Below, piece after piece: positions 11,943 to 23,729 of a stretch of DNA of 64,000 bases. The stretch is from Microcebus murinus (Eukaryota > Chordata > Mammalia > Primates > Cheirogaleidae). The stretch is from assembly GCF_040939455.1 (NCBI RefSeq), contig NC_134111.1, forward strand, positions 59,910,501 to 59,974,500, read 5' to 3'. A program made the position numbers and the translations under genes. How positions within the stretch are numbered: position 1 is the first letter of the stretch; each line of letters opens with the position of its first letter. Under the pieces are notes generated by a model. That model searched no databases, was not told where the DNA came from, and saw only the letters and a list, made by a program, of their open reading frames with translations.

Positions 11943-12484
11943 GTGTTAATCAGGGTTATCCAGAGAAACAGAACCAATAGGAGACAGATACAGATAGCTA
12001 CCCATAGATACTATATGTATATTTAGAAGGAGATTTATTATAAGGTATTGGTTCACACAATTATGGAGGCTGAGAAGTCCCACAATCTGCCATCAGCAAG
12101 CTGGAGACTCAGGAAAGCTGGAGGTGCAGCTTTTTTACCCCTAAGGCCTGAGAGCCGGAGAGCCAATGGTGTAGATTCCAATCGGAGTCTGAAGGCCTGA
12201 GAATCAGGATCTCCAAGGGCAGAAGAACATCGATGTCCAAGCTCAAGCATCAGGCAGAAAAATCCCTTCCTCTACATTTTTCTTTTATTCAGGCCCTCAA
12301 TGGATTGGGTGACGCTCAGCCATGTTGGGGTGGGGGTCACCTGCTTTGCTCAGTCTTCTGCTTCAAACGCTGATCTCTTCTGGAAACACCTTCACAGACA
12401 CACCCAGAAAAAGTCGTTCAACCCAGTATCTGGGCATCCTGTGATCCAGTCAAGTCGACATCCAAAATTTATTACCATAGGAGT
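11943..12484 (-). mobile_element. Ancient MaLR-like LTR, reverse orientation
   Basis: Opens TGTGTTAATCAGGGTTATCC / AGAGAAACAGAACCAATAGG and continues with AGATTTATTATAAGGTATTG, TATTCAGGCCCTCAATGGAT and ACATCCAAAATTTATTACCA. This is the reverse complement of a common old mammalian LTR-like repeat ending in ...CTGACTAATAC. Open frames across it (12053-12250 minus, 12300-12497 plus) are incidental. Confidence 0.55.
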
Positions 12485-15240
12485 ATATAACAAATAACAT
12501 AAAATGACTTTACATCAGGAGTTTGGCCTAAAAAATCGGTTTATCTCAAGGCAGTACAGGCCTAAAAGGACCTGGGTTAAAAGTCCAACACAGTTCCTTT
12601 GGAGGATGAGTTTTCTAATTATTCCACCCTTTTCCTCAGCATTCTGCCTTCGTTTCATCTTTTTAATACTTTGGCACTTTCATTTACAAATGTGGGCCTG
12701 TATTGAATTTAAATTGTAAAATTGCTATACAAGGTTTAAAGTGTTAATGACTAGTTAAGCCATTTATTTTGAAACAGAAAAAAAAAAGAAAAAGAACATT
12801 ATGAAAGAAAAATAGCATTGCACAGTAATTTCATGACAAAAGTGCCTCTGTTTAATGATTTGTAAAAGAAGTAGGAAGCATTTTCAGTGAAAACTGCTAA
12901 TTATTTTGGTTTTCCATAATGAAAACCTGTGATGTTGTTTAAATGTCTTGTTCATTAATTTACTTTGTGACAGTGGTACATTTGTTTGCTTTATGTATTT
13001 TCTCATTTCTCTGCATCAAAATGAGACTGATATTATGATCAATGAGTTTAAAGTTTTTTAGAAATTATGACAATAATCTCTTGACCATGAGAATCTATAC
13101 CTTTTAAATTGTGATACTTCAGGATAAGAAGGAATACTCCAATCACCCTTTGGGTCTGTTGTCTCATTTATAATCCATCATATATCTTGGAAAATGGTTC
13201 CTTTATTCTACTTTGTCAGAAACATCCACAAATCAAATAATTATTGATATATACTTGGTGTCTTATGTCTAGAATAAATTTAAAGGTTACTAAAGAAATT
13301 AACCTTGGTAACAATTGTTTTTTGCCATACTAATGGCTCTTAAGGAATGATTTGATTGTGCATGTCTGTGGCAGGCTGCTCGATGACAGTGTTATTCAAA
13401 CCAGAGAAAGGAACAAGGTTCTAAGGTCAAACATCAGAAATATTAATAGCATGTCCTGTCACACTCAAATGAGGCAAGTTTAAGCTTAAGTTTGATCAGA
13501 ACAGGAATTGTGAATTTACGGCTCTTCTTTCTTTCCCCCTGCTTGCTGTGGGCTTTGCCTTTGCTTGTGCTGATTTATTGTTTCCTCTTTTCTTTTCACA
13601 AGCCCTTTAGGAAGTGGTAGGGGGGTACAGAAGAGGTGTACAGCCGGGCTCATAAACACTTCCTACCTGAGTCCCTGCTGCAGATTCAGGGGAGCCTATC
13701 GATCTCCTATCTGGAGTCCAAGGTCTCCGTATCTGTCCAACAAGTTCTGTCTGCCCTCCTCATCTTCCTGCCTATCACCCAAGTGAAAGTCAGATGCGAT
13801 TCAGCAGACAGTGCACAGTCTCACATAGATCAGACCCAGATCTGCCTCAGAAGATATACCAGCCTAGTAACCCTGTGGTCCCAGGTGCCTGACCTTGTTT
13901 CTTAGCTTGCTAAGGCCATACTGACCCTTTCAAGTTTACTCTAAAATTTATGGGCAATGAAAAGACCTCCTGCTCAGCAGGGTCCTCTCAGAAATGGCAA
14001 TAAAATATTAGCAGTCAGGGAAAAATAAGTGTAGATAGTAAATGAGTGATTTCCCAGAAATTGGCTGAGTAAAATAGAGATGGAATATTGATTATCTGTT
14101 TTGTGCTGTGCTCTGTGCCAGACATTTTCATAAAAGTCTTTTTTTCAGAAATTCTTCTACTTGTTTGTCTTTTCACTCTGCCATGCTCTTAGCTAGGCTG
14201 CTCCCCTCTTGTTTTTGTTAGCCTGCTTGCTATTTGATGCCTTGTGGCATCATCTCAGTTTAGACTGTCTCTGCGAGGGCCTAAGATTTTTCTAGGTACA
14301 ATGGCCATGTGACTGATGAAGGAGGAAAGGGAATAACTGCAAGTTGTCATTTAGTTAATACACAGGAAAAAAAAAACCTTTCAGTAAAGTAGGAATTGTA
14401 TTTCTTGGATGAAATAGAATTTCTTCTTTAGTCTAGAAAGGCATTTACTTTCCCTTTTCTCATTATATATTTACATAGTCACTAGGGATGGTTATTTAAT
14501 GTGATACCTTTCAATTTTGAAACAAACAAAATTTATTCTAACAAGAAAAGAAAATTTTCTTTTATAGATGTCAAAAAACCAAAGTGACACTTTCAAAATG
14601 TTTTATAAAAAACATCTTTATCTGGTTGACATGAGTTCTTACTGACTTCGTGTTGAACACAGTATGCACCATCTCTCAGCTCTGCATTTCTCTGTGTTGG
14701 CTTCATTCTCAGGCACGTATTCACTATATAGTGGGAAATATAGCCCCTGCAGCTTTGGGGTATATGATCCTTAAGTTAATGATCTCATAGGAGCCTAGAG
14801 TGCCTTTACAGATAGCTTCAGCAAAAGTTCCAGAGGCATTTTTGATTGTCCTGGCTTGGGGCAAGCTCCTTCCTGAGGCTGAGTCAGCCTCATATGAACC
14901 ATAGGAATGAAAGAGAATTACTACAGAGAAAGTGATTCCCTAAAGGAAAAACACATTGGGCAAGGGTCTACTTCAATGAATATAAAAATTTAGATAACTG
15001 TATGATATGATAGAAGCGAAATGATAACGCCTGACTTAGCATCTGATCTGAAGGTGGTCTTTTTTCTGTCCCACTGTAATATTAATTATAATATCAATAA
15101 AAAGACTCTTGGGGGCTTGCAGTCTTATAGGACCCAAAACGGCACAGTTCTTTGGTGTGAAACACATAAATTAGCATTTCTACTTATACTGAGTAGTTTT
15201 GTTTCTCTAAGACAGTAATCTTTAGTGTGGAAAAGTACTA
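12485..15240. other. No gene or confident repeat
   Basis: AT-rich, apparently unique sequence. The stretch 13600-13920 is richer in GC and holds an 89-codon frame (13636-13905) with no recognisable features. I have nothing to support a gene. Confidence 0.4.
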
Positions 15241-15254
15241 GATTAATGCTTTAA

Positions 15255-15320
15255 ATTTCTAATATCACAATATTAGAAATAATATTAGATCTAATATTTA
15301 AGTATCACAGATACTTAAAT
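15255..15320. repeat. Cluster of three perfect palindromes
   Basis: Three adjoining inverted repeats. First, an 11-bp stem ATTTCTAATAT / ATATTAGAAAT with loop CACA (15255-15280). Second, an uninterrupted 18-bp palindrome AATATTAGATCTAATATT (15281-15298). Third, an 11-bp stem ATTTAAGTATC / GATACTTAAAT with loop ACA (15296-15320). All stems are perfect. They lead into the AT-rich block that follows. Consistent with an AT-rich palindromic instability site; no protein-binding role is shown. Confidence 0.8.
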
Positions 15321-15335
15321 TTCTAATAAATGTAA

Positions 15336-15438
15336 ATTATTATTTATACATTATATAATATATTATTAATATATTACATTATATATTATATAATATATAT
15401 TATTTATATAATAAATAATAATAATTATTATTTTTGAT
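15336..15438. repeat. AT-only low-complexity tract
   Basis: Almost pure A/T with interleaved TATATAATATAT and TTATTAATATATT motifs, ending in an (AAT)n/(ATT)n patch near 15412-15433. It contains many short self-complementary segments. Confidence 0.8.
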
Positions 15439-15440
15439 CC

Positions 15441-16334
15441 TTGTAGTATAGAAAAGCAGATTGATATGCAATGAGGAAATGTGTCTTCACAATTTCCAGT
15501 AATGAATAGCCAGTCTTTGTCAGCATTATAAAGGCAGCACGTTCATAGCAAGTTAATAGTTATTCACATTTATAGATGTATTTCAATGAATGTTTTAAAA
15601 GTTCTACTAGATTGTAATCATCTTGGTAGAATCAAGCGACAAGAAATAGAAAAGAAACAGCTTTGTGTTCAGTTCTCTGAGAGAGAGGTGACAGGGTCAG
15701 GAGGATGAGGCCAGACAGTGACGCAGCTGCCCTGCGTGGGGGTTGCAGGTGTGAGAGGGGAAGCTCAACTTTCTGACCCTTCAACAATGTCTCCACAACT
15801 TCCAGGGCTCACAAGAACACAGTTTGAAAAGCACTGATAAAAAAATCAATGATGGAATTCAAACCACTTTATAACATTACTCTAGCTAATTCCACCAGAT
15901 AGACAATTATCTATTCTATGGTTTTCATTTATGTATCTGTAGGGGTGATATTAAAAATATTCAATAATTGATATGATGCAGACACCTGACTGACACTGAC
16001 CAATCAGAGGAGAGTCCAACTGTAAACATTTGGAACTACTTACAGGTGTGGTTCAGCTGAATATCAGCCCTGTATAGGCAAAGCTGTGAAGCATTACTAC
16101 TAATAAATATTTTTATCTGTCATGATACATACTTAAGTTCTGTTTCAATTTTATATCAAAATTACTTCTGATAAAACTTTGGGAATTTTATATTTGCCTT
16201 CCTACTGAAAAACATATATAACTTGTCATTAAATATTCTACCTAAAAATGTGTCTTCTTGGAACATTAATTATCTAACTATTAATATCTAACCAACTAAC
16301 TCATTGCTTGAGCCAAACAATGTGATGCTCTTTG
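15441..16334. other. Unassigned unique sequence
   Basis: No gene or confidently recognised repeat. A GC-richer patch (15690-15780) interrupts otherwise AT-rich DNA. Confidence 0.35.
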
Positions 16335-16640
16335 GATACACAATAGAAAGGATAAGGTCAATGCCCCCATGAACCTCATAGCTTCACTGGGGAGATGGAT
16401 AACAGACAATTGCAAAGCAGAGTACTAAATTCTGGCTGGGGGAAGTACAAGGAACTATGAAAGCAACAAGGAGTGTCATATAATACACACCTGGGATCAA
16501 GAAAGATTTCTTGGAGGAGATGTTAACTAAACTATGACTGAAAGATGCATTAAGAGGTGGGAAGCAGGGAGGGAAAGGGAAATGGGAAGAGAGTAGTTCA
16601 AGCATGTGTAAAGTTTTAGAAATAGAAAGATCAGAAGAAC
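16335..16640 (-). mobile_element. L2 LINE fragment
   Basis: Resembles the reverse complement of the L2 3' region: AATGCCCCCATGAACCTCAT, CAAGAAAGATTTCTTGGAGG and AGATGTTAACTAAACTATGA match the order seen in other copies, including 61843-62590. Confidence 0.55.
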
Positions 16641-16924
16641 TTCAATGATCCAACAGTGGTTTAATCTTGCTTGGGAGCCCTAGCTGTTGTCCCCTATATA
16701 AAAATAGAAAAATTATCACACTTGAGTTTCTTTCTACTTACTATCTCCATCTCCTAACATTTATTAGTTATTTTTTCCACTTGAAAGGTACATAACTATA
16801 GTTTTGTAAATAGAATTCCATCAGTCTGTCCTAGATTCTTAGATTTAAATGCAGTTACTGCTTACCCCCAGTGTTCAGTAGAGAGTCGCATGTGAAGATA
16901 AAAAGCAGCATTCCTACTTTTACC

Positions 16925-17205
16925 TGCTGATTCATGCCTCTTTGTCTGTGCTCATGCTGCCTCTTTGGGGTTGCCCTTTCTCTTCTCTTCCACCTGGAAT
17001 ATCACACATTTTTGAGGATTTGAAACAAATGTTCTATGTCTTATCAAAACTTCATGGCTCCTTTGGAGAGAGCCAACGACTGTATCCAGTACACAATTTT
17101 CTCATTTCAGTTGTAATTCTTTATGCCTCATTCAGCCTGTAAATTATCTGAGGATAGGGACATTATGATTTTATTATTGGGACCTTGGATAATGTCTGTC
17201 ATAGG
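16925..17205 (+). mobile_element. L2 LINE fragment, 3' end
   Basis: Diverged L2 with TTCCACCTGGAATATCACAC (the usual 'CTGCCTGGAATGCTC' position), CTTCATGGCTCCTTTGGAGA and CTGTAAATTATCTGAGGATA followed by an L2-like end. The 66-codon frame inside is not a gene. Confidence 0.55.
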
Positions 17206-18629
17206 ATGTTAGGGGTTCAAGGTACCTCTCACCCTCCTTTTGAGATTCGATTATACTCATAAGGTTTACTACTCAAATATGAACAAGTATTGTTTTTATT
17301 ATAGCCCCCCTCATCTCAAAGATACTAAATTGGGAACAAGTCATGGGTCAGGAAGTTTATGAGGGGCTTCTGACTTTCTATCCACTGAATTGGAAATAGG
17401 TTTTACAGGAAATAGGAAATAGCCTGATCTCACTTTATCACTTAGTCACAGGCAAACAGGCAGTAAATCACAGAATTGGACACAGACAGTAGAAGAAAGC
17501 CCCTAATACATGATAGGAAGTAAGGGGCCAACTTTCTGTCTTTAAGACACAGTTGCTCTGCTCACCAAAAAAACAAGGGTCAATAAATGTCAGACTCTGA
17601 CCAGCCTCCCTTCTTCACATGCTAAAGTCATCATTTGCAAACAAATTTTCTCAGTTTTTGAAATTTATGTAAGTGAAATCATACTGTATTGCATAACTCT
17701 ATATACTCAGTAACTCTGAAAATCTCCAAGTTTCATTTATGTTCCACTAAAGCTGAATAATTAGCTGAAATTTCATAAAATATTTGATAATCTGACTTGA
17801 TGATTTTAAAGTATCTTTTAACCCTAAGAATATGTTCTTTTAATCTCTGATATTAATTTTACTTAAAATTATTTGGTCTTTGGGATCTGATAGGTCTGGA
17901 TAAGGTAATATTCTGATTTATAGAAATTGAGCTGATTGTATGAGGTAAAAGTATTGCTAGGTTTTTTTTTTTTTCACTTAATATTTGGCCTTGGTATAGG
18001 GTAGGGACAAATTGTAACCAAACATTATAGGCACCAATGCACATGCTTGAATTCCAAAGAAGCTTTTGTTTATTAGAAGCTGTGAGCGCTTTGATGTATT
18101 TTCTGTGGTCTTTTGACTACCAAGCTATAGGATTAAAGCTTTAATTAATTTCTTTGTTAGGTATGATATTTATAAACTGTAACTGTCAGATCATATCTAT
18201 CATAATTTTAGAAAGTAATCTAAAATAGACTCAAAACTAGATATTGTGTCTGAAAAATACAGAGAAATATATTAATTGTTTAAATATAGCATGTGTGATG
18301 AAGATTGGTGTGTACTTAGCAAATAATTTCAGATATAGTAGGACATGAATAGGGTAGAAAAGAGTGCTAAGCCTCTTTCCTTAAGCGGTGTAGCAAGCAC
18401 ACTTTTATTATTATTATTATTATAATTCATTTAATTTTGTTAAATGTTACTCATTTAATTTTGACTCTTTTTTTCCTCCTTTGCACTTTTATTTGAATGC
18501 AATATATGGGACAATATCCAAAAGGGCTGATATTTCCCAGTTTAATCTGAGATAATGATAAAACAAGAAACAAAACAGTGTTTGGGATTACGGTTTCTCC
18601 CCTTTATCATCAAGACTGGCTGTCTCCCA
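17206..18629. other. Unassigned, with a possible old L1 scrap
   Basis: No gene seen. About 17655-17790 (GTAAGTGAAATCATACTGTA) resembles antisense old L1 3' sequence, at low confidence. A short (ATT)n run lies near 18405-18423. Confidence 0.35.
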
Positions 18630-18720
18630 TTGTCAATATTTATTGAGCCTTTACAGGGCACTAGGCAGAATAGAACATGCAGAAAACATTGTCCCTGCTC
18701 TTGAGGAGCTTACTTTCTAA
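18630..18720 (-). mobile_element. L2 LINE 3'-end scrap
   Basis: AATATTTATTGAGCCTTTAC followed by TTGTCCCTGCTCTTGAGGAG and CTTACTTTCTAA is the reverse complement of the L2 3' terminus. Confidence 0.55.
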
Positions 18721-20819
18721 AAATAAAAAATACGCCTCTTTTAAAATAGCACTTTTGCTTGGCGTTTCTGCAAAGTACTGAGGAAATAGTCTCTAGAGTG
18801 AACTCTGAGTATAACTTAGTCCCATCATTATTTAGAGAATAGAGGAAGAGAAAGAGGAAAGATTTTAAAGACAGACAATGGCAGACCATTCAGGACAGGT
18901 AGGGTTTAAAGGGAGATAAACATGATCTCATCAACTAAGGAGAGATTGGCTATAGTAAATAGGACGAGGGAAATAGTTTGTGGAATGCAAGCAAAGGAAG
19001 CAGGTTACCTCAGACATTGAGTGGAGCCAGAAAGATCAGGTGGCCTTTTGCCAAGTACACGGCCACCAGGTAGGAATGATTGGTGACAATACAGAAGGCT
19101 AAAAAGGAAGGTAATCTTGTGCACCTAATAAATAGATAGAATAAAGGATCAGAATTGAAGGCAGGCTATAAGAATATCAAGAAATTCTTAAAAACCAAAA
19201 GTGATTTGGAAGCACAAAACTTGTAGTTAATGTTACCCAATGTCATGGTGGGCCCAGAACATTGTGGCTTCCTAAGTTAGAAAGTGCCATATACCGAAAT
19301 TTTAAATGGAACACTTTTTCCCCCAATAAATCTCATCTCCTGCTCCCCCAGAAAAAAATAAGAACTCACTTTTGTAGGGGGAGAGGAGAGAGGAATATGG
19401 GTCATAGTTGGACACAGTAGTTATATTAATATTAGTAGTATTTTTGTTGTTATCATAAACTTTGTGTTTAAACTTGGGAAAAGCCCATTACCTGTCATAA
19501 GGGAATAAGGAATAAATTCCAAAAATGTACAATTTCCTTTAGAGAAGTTTCAGAACCAAAAGACAAATTACATGAAAAGCTCTAGAGAAAGGAGTTGAAA
19601 AGTCCATTCATTAAAACTTTTATTCCACTTACCTGAACTTAAAACACATGTTCTTAACAATCATGCTTGGATTGTTCATGAAAATTTCATAGGACATTGA
19701 ACAAAGCTAGCCATTATCTTAAAGTTATTTCCCGATTAACTATTTTTATAGCACATGCACATTAGGCAAGTACCAAAAAAAAAAAAAATCACAAAAGCAG
19801 AAAACCTAAAGGAAGTTAAACACATGGATTTTTTTGTTTGTTTTATGGCTGTGCTTGATATACACAAAGCAGTAGATATTAAGCAATTCATTTTTACTGC
19901 ATCTTTACTTTTACGTTTGTTCTTAGGTTGCCTAAAACATTTAAATGTAAATAAAAAGAGTGTAACAAAAATAATGAAAGCAAACAGCAAGCAACTTTAC
20001 AAATGGAATGTGAACCATTTCTGCCCTTATCCAGAGTAAACTGGGTCACAATTTTGTCTAAAGGAACATTTCTGCAGTGTAGTTAAAGCTGTGTGCATTG
20101 AGATTGAGTATTCTACATGGTTTGTATGTATGTGGTATCCATGAGATGTTTCTACCACAGCCTTGTAAGTGCTTCAAACCTTAAAGTATCATAATAACTA
20201 CACCTGTGACTGGAACCAATTATCCCTTTTACTTCTCACCAGGACAAACTAGTATGTAGGCAGTTTTCTTTGGTTAGACATGGAAGCAGTTTTAACACTG
20301 GCCCCTGTGAAGCCATAATGTACCAAAAGTACTATGCCAAACATTTATAACTTGTATAAAAATTCCATATCCTCATATTGGCCACCTCAAGATGAAAACA
20401 GATAATTCCCAAAATATTAACTATTAATAGCTCTACTCCCCTAATGTGAAACATAAAAACCACATGGGAAATCGTCTTCAGTCTCCTTGGGTATCTGATG
20501 TTCACAATGTCGAGTTGTCTTTCAGTAATCGCTTTAGTAGCCTGCTGTCTTTGCATGACTCTTCACTCATGTATCAAGTTCAGCACTGGCGTCATCAAAA
20601 GCTATCTTTGCAGGAGAGCAGGCTTTCCCTGGGGAGTTTAGACTCTCATAATAGAACACAGAGAACTTAAGGAGCAGATCCAATCTGATAGGACAGGTTG
20701 GTTGTATTTCCTTTTTGCTGATTTTGAAAGCTTCTTGGTATGCTTGTGACTGATCCACAGTTCTTTTCTTGTCACAGTCAGAAGAAACTTCAGCCAAGTA
20801 ACAGTAATGGTCTCCTTTC
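18721..20819. other. No gene recognised
   Basis: About 2.1 kb of AT-rich DNA. Overlapping frames on both strands around 19736-20039 and 20332-20670 carry no recognisable domains. A purine-rich part near 18830-19190 may be L2-derived but is too diverged to assign. Confidence 0.35.
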
Positions 20820-20820
20820 A

Positions 20821-21116
20821 TTTTCTTTTCTTTTTCTTTTCTTTTCTTTTCTTTTCTTTTCTTTTCTTTTCTTTTCTTTTCTTTTCTTTTCTTTTCTTTT
20901 CTTTTCTTTTCTTTTCTTTTTTCCTTTCCCTTTCCCTTTCCCTTTCCCTTTCCCTTTCCCCTTTCCTTTCCTTTCCTTTCCTTTCCTTTCCTTTCCTTTC
21001 CTTTCCTTTCCTTTCCTTTCCTTTCCTTTCCTTTCCTTTCCTTTCCTTTCCTTTCCTTTCCTTTCCTTTCCTTTCCTTTCCTTTCCTTTCCTTTCCTTTC
21101 CTTTCCTTTTTCTTTC
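20821..21116. repeat. Compound pyrimidine microsatellite (CTTTT)n-(CCCTTT)n-(CCTTT)n
   Basis: A 296-bp uninterrupted pyrimidine strand. About 17 CTTTT units (20836-20920) come first, then about 6-7 CCCTTT units (20923-20962), then about 29 CCTTT units up to 21108. It directly abuts the poly(A) end of the minus-oriented Alu at 21117-21402, so it is best read as an expanded and diversified Alu tail. The long lysine/glutamate- or serine/phenylalanine-repeat open frames on both strands are artefacts of the repeat. Confidence 0.95.
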
Positions 21117-21402
21117 ACAAAGTCTCACTATATCACTCCTGGGTAGAGTGCAGTGGCATCATGTCATTGTAACTCACTGCAGCCTCAAACTCCTGGGCTC
21201 AAGCTATCCTCCTGCCTCAGGCTCCTGAGTAGCTGGGACTACAGGAGCGTGCTTGCACACTGGCTAATATTTCTTTTTCTATTTTGAGTAGAGAGGGGTC
21301 TCGCTCTTGGTTAGGCTGGTCTGGAACACGTGAGCTCAAGCGATCCTCCCACTTGGGTCTCCTAGAGTGCTAGGATTACAGGCGTGAGCCACTGCACAGC
21401 CC
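21117..21402 (-). mobile_element. Older Alu SINE
   Basis: Minus-oriented Alu with AGAGTGCAGTGGCATCATGT, TCAAACTCCTGGGCTCAAGC, GAGTAGCTGGGACTACAGGA and the 5' end GGCGTGAGCCACTGCACAGC. It lacks the lemur-type linker, so it is AluJ-like. Its tail is the microsatellite 20821-21116. Confidence 0.9.
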
Positions 21403-22195
21403 TGCCTTCATTTTCAAATAGAAGTCTTTGCTCCCTCTGCTTGTGAACATTGAGGATCAAGAAATTTTGACTCTTTTATTTAGTAGAGAATGATGAGTAC
21501 TGAGGGAAATTATGGGATAAGATGGAGGGGTAAGGTAAAGTGCCCAAACCAACCTTTAGTGTTTCCCTCTTTTCTTTATTGAGAAAATTATTTTTGGTCT
21601 TGATGTTTCAAATTTGATTTTAATATTATTTCTTATAACAACAGTTGATATTTTTATGGTACTATACATGCAAGTTTTCATGGAAGTAATTTTAGTTCTG
21701 TTGGTCGTACAATAGTAAAAATAATACAGAGCTCAGTGAAGATGACAAAGACTACCTATCTTGGCTTAAACCTGTAATAACAGTATTTTATAGGAAATAT
21801 GTAAAGTGTTACATACCCTTTAGTATTGAAATAAACAAATATTTTGCTTCAGTGTTTCTGGTCAGGAAATTGAAATCCAGCAATTTGGGGGTGATAGAAC
21901 TAAACAGATCAACACATTCATTGTTGAGAATTTTGAGAATTAGATGACTTTATAAAGTTTCAGGGTCTTGCTTTCTATTTTCTGAAAAATATTTCTTGTA
22001 TATAAATGGAAAACTTTTTGGCTTATTATATTTTATTGTATATTGTCTCCCATGGCTTTACTAATTTTTTTCAGAATGATTTTATTGAAATTACTCCAAC
22101 AAATTTGTCAGGTAAGAACTTTTCACAGATTGATGATAATCTGTAGGAAGAAATGTTTTTGAGTGCACATATCTGTAGTCTGTTATTTGTGTAAT
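21403..22195. other. Unassigned AT-rich sequence
   Basis: No gene or confident repeat recognised in this ~0.8 kb. Confidence 0.35.
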
Positions 22196-22612
22196 TAAGA
22201 AAATATTTTTCTATTGTAAAATAAAAGACACAGAGAAGTGCAAAAAACATCAAAATATATTGTAGTGAATCGTTACAAGCAAACATCTCTGTAACACACA
22301 CCAGGTCAAAAATTAGAACACCAGCAACTTTCAGAAAGTCCCTCCTCCTAGATATCTCCTCATCTCAGCTGGAGAATATCATTGTATTAACTTCTGTGAT
22401 TAAAATGCCTTTGCTTTTCTTTATTGTTTAGCTACCTATGTATGCATTCCTAGACAATATAAGTTGTCTAGGATAGAACCATGCTACATGTAACATTTTT
22501 GTCCCTTGTTCTTTTATTCAACATAATGATTCAGACCCATTCATCTTATACTTCATTTTAAGAGATTTTAACTGTCTTCCATGTGAAATATTAATAATTG
22601 TCAGGATTTCTT
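22196..22612 (-). mobile_element. Ancient L1 3' end, antisense
   Basis: Old L1 (L1MC-like) 3' region in reverse orientation, comparable with 1395-2014: AAAGACACAGAGAAGTGCAA, AACACACACCAGGTCAAAAA, AGAAAGTCCCTCCTCCTAGA and CAGACCCATTCATCTTATAC. A young L1 was inserted at its right edge. Confidence 0.6.
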
Positions 22613-22625
22613 GGTATTTACTCTT

Positions 22626-23268
22626 TATTTATTTATTTATTTTTATTTTGGCATATTATGGGGGTACAGATTTTAAGGTTTCAATAAATGCCCTTTCCCC
22701 CCTCCCCCCACAAGTCTGATTTTCCAGCCTGACCATCCCTCAGATGGTAGACATGTCACTAATTATGTATGTATATACCCACTCCCCTCTCCCCTCCCCC
22801 TTCCCAATACCCTATTACTGTAGTACCTATGTGTCCACTTAGGTGCTACTCAGTTAATACCAGTTTGCCAGTGAGTATATGTGGTGCTTGTTTTTCCATT
22901 CTTGGGATACTTCACTTAGTAGTATGGGTTCCAGCTCTAACCAGGAAAATATAAGATGTGCTATATCACCATTGTTTCTTAGAGCTGAATAGTACTCCAT
23001 GGTATACATATACCACATTTTATTAATCCATTCTTGGATTGATGGGCACTTGGGCTGTTTCCACAGCCTTGCAATTATGAATTGTGCTGCTATAAACATT
23101 CGAGTGCAGGTGTCTTTTTTGTAGAGTGTCATTGGATCTTTTGGGTAGATGCCCAGCAATGGGATTGCTGGATCAAATGGTAGATTCACTTGTATCGCTT
23201 TAAGGTATCTCCATATTGCTTTCCACAGAGGTTGAACTAGTTTGCAGTCCCACCAGCAGTGTAGGAGT
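22626..23268 (-). mobile_element. Young L1 LINE, 5'-truncated, 643 bp
   Basis: Minus-oriented L1 3' end. On the minus strand it encodes the ORF2 C-terminus over 22854-23189 (motifs PFDPAIPLLGIYPKD and CTRMFIAAQF), then a C-rich/G-rich 3'UTR (CCCTTTCCCCCCTCCCCCCA on plus) and an A-rich tail at 22626-22642. A perfect 13-bp target-site duplication, GGTATTTACTCTT (22613-22625 and 23269-23281), fixes both ends. The 3'UTR is not the human L1PA type and fits a strepsirrhine lineage. Confidence 0.92.
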
Positions 23269-23419
23269 GGTATTTACTCTTATCTATAATTAGAAGCTAT
23301 TTGTCTCACCTGTTCTCTTTTCTCCCAAACTTTTGTGCCTCAATTTGGTTGTTTAATGCACAATTACAGGTAGATTCTCATTTACTTGCATAATCCTATT
23401 TCATTTGTAGAGGATTTTT

Positions 23420-23715
23420 TTTTTTTTTTTTTTGAGACAGAGTCTCACTTTGTTGCCCAGGCTAGAGTGAGTGCTGTGGTGGCAGCCTAGCTCACAGCAA
23501 CCTCAGTCTCCTGGGCTCAAGTGATCCTACTTCCTCAGCCTCCTGAGTAGCTGGGACTACAGGCATGTGCCACCATGCCCGGCTAATCTTTTTTTGTATA
23601 TATATTTTTAGTTGGTCAATTAATTTCTTTCTATTTTTAGTAGAGACCGGGGTCTCACTGAGGCTGGTTTTGAACTCCTGACCTCAAGCGATCCGCTCGC
23701 CTCGGCCTCCCAGAG
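23420..23715 (-). mobile_element. Alu SINE, 5'-truncated, with TSD
   Basis: Lemur-type Alu in reverse orientation (TTAGTTGGTCAATTAATTTC linker). It stops at CTCGGCCTCCCAGAG, so the first ~35 bases of the left arm are missing. The 14-bp flank TGTAGAGGATTTTT occurs at 23406-23419 and again at 23716-23729, which shows that the truncation happened at insertion. Confidence 0.92.
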
Positions 23716-23729
23716 TGTAGAGGATTTTT

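Noticed and set aside
20567..21228. Long open frames of repeated lysine/glutamate or serine/phenylalanine residues on both strands (up to 183 codons)
   Set aside because: They are translations of the stop-free polypyrimidine microsatellite in all frames, not proteins.
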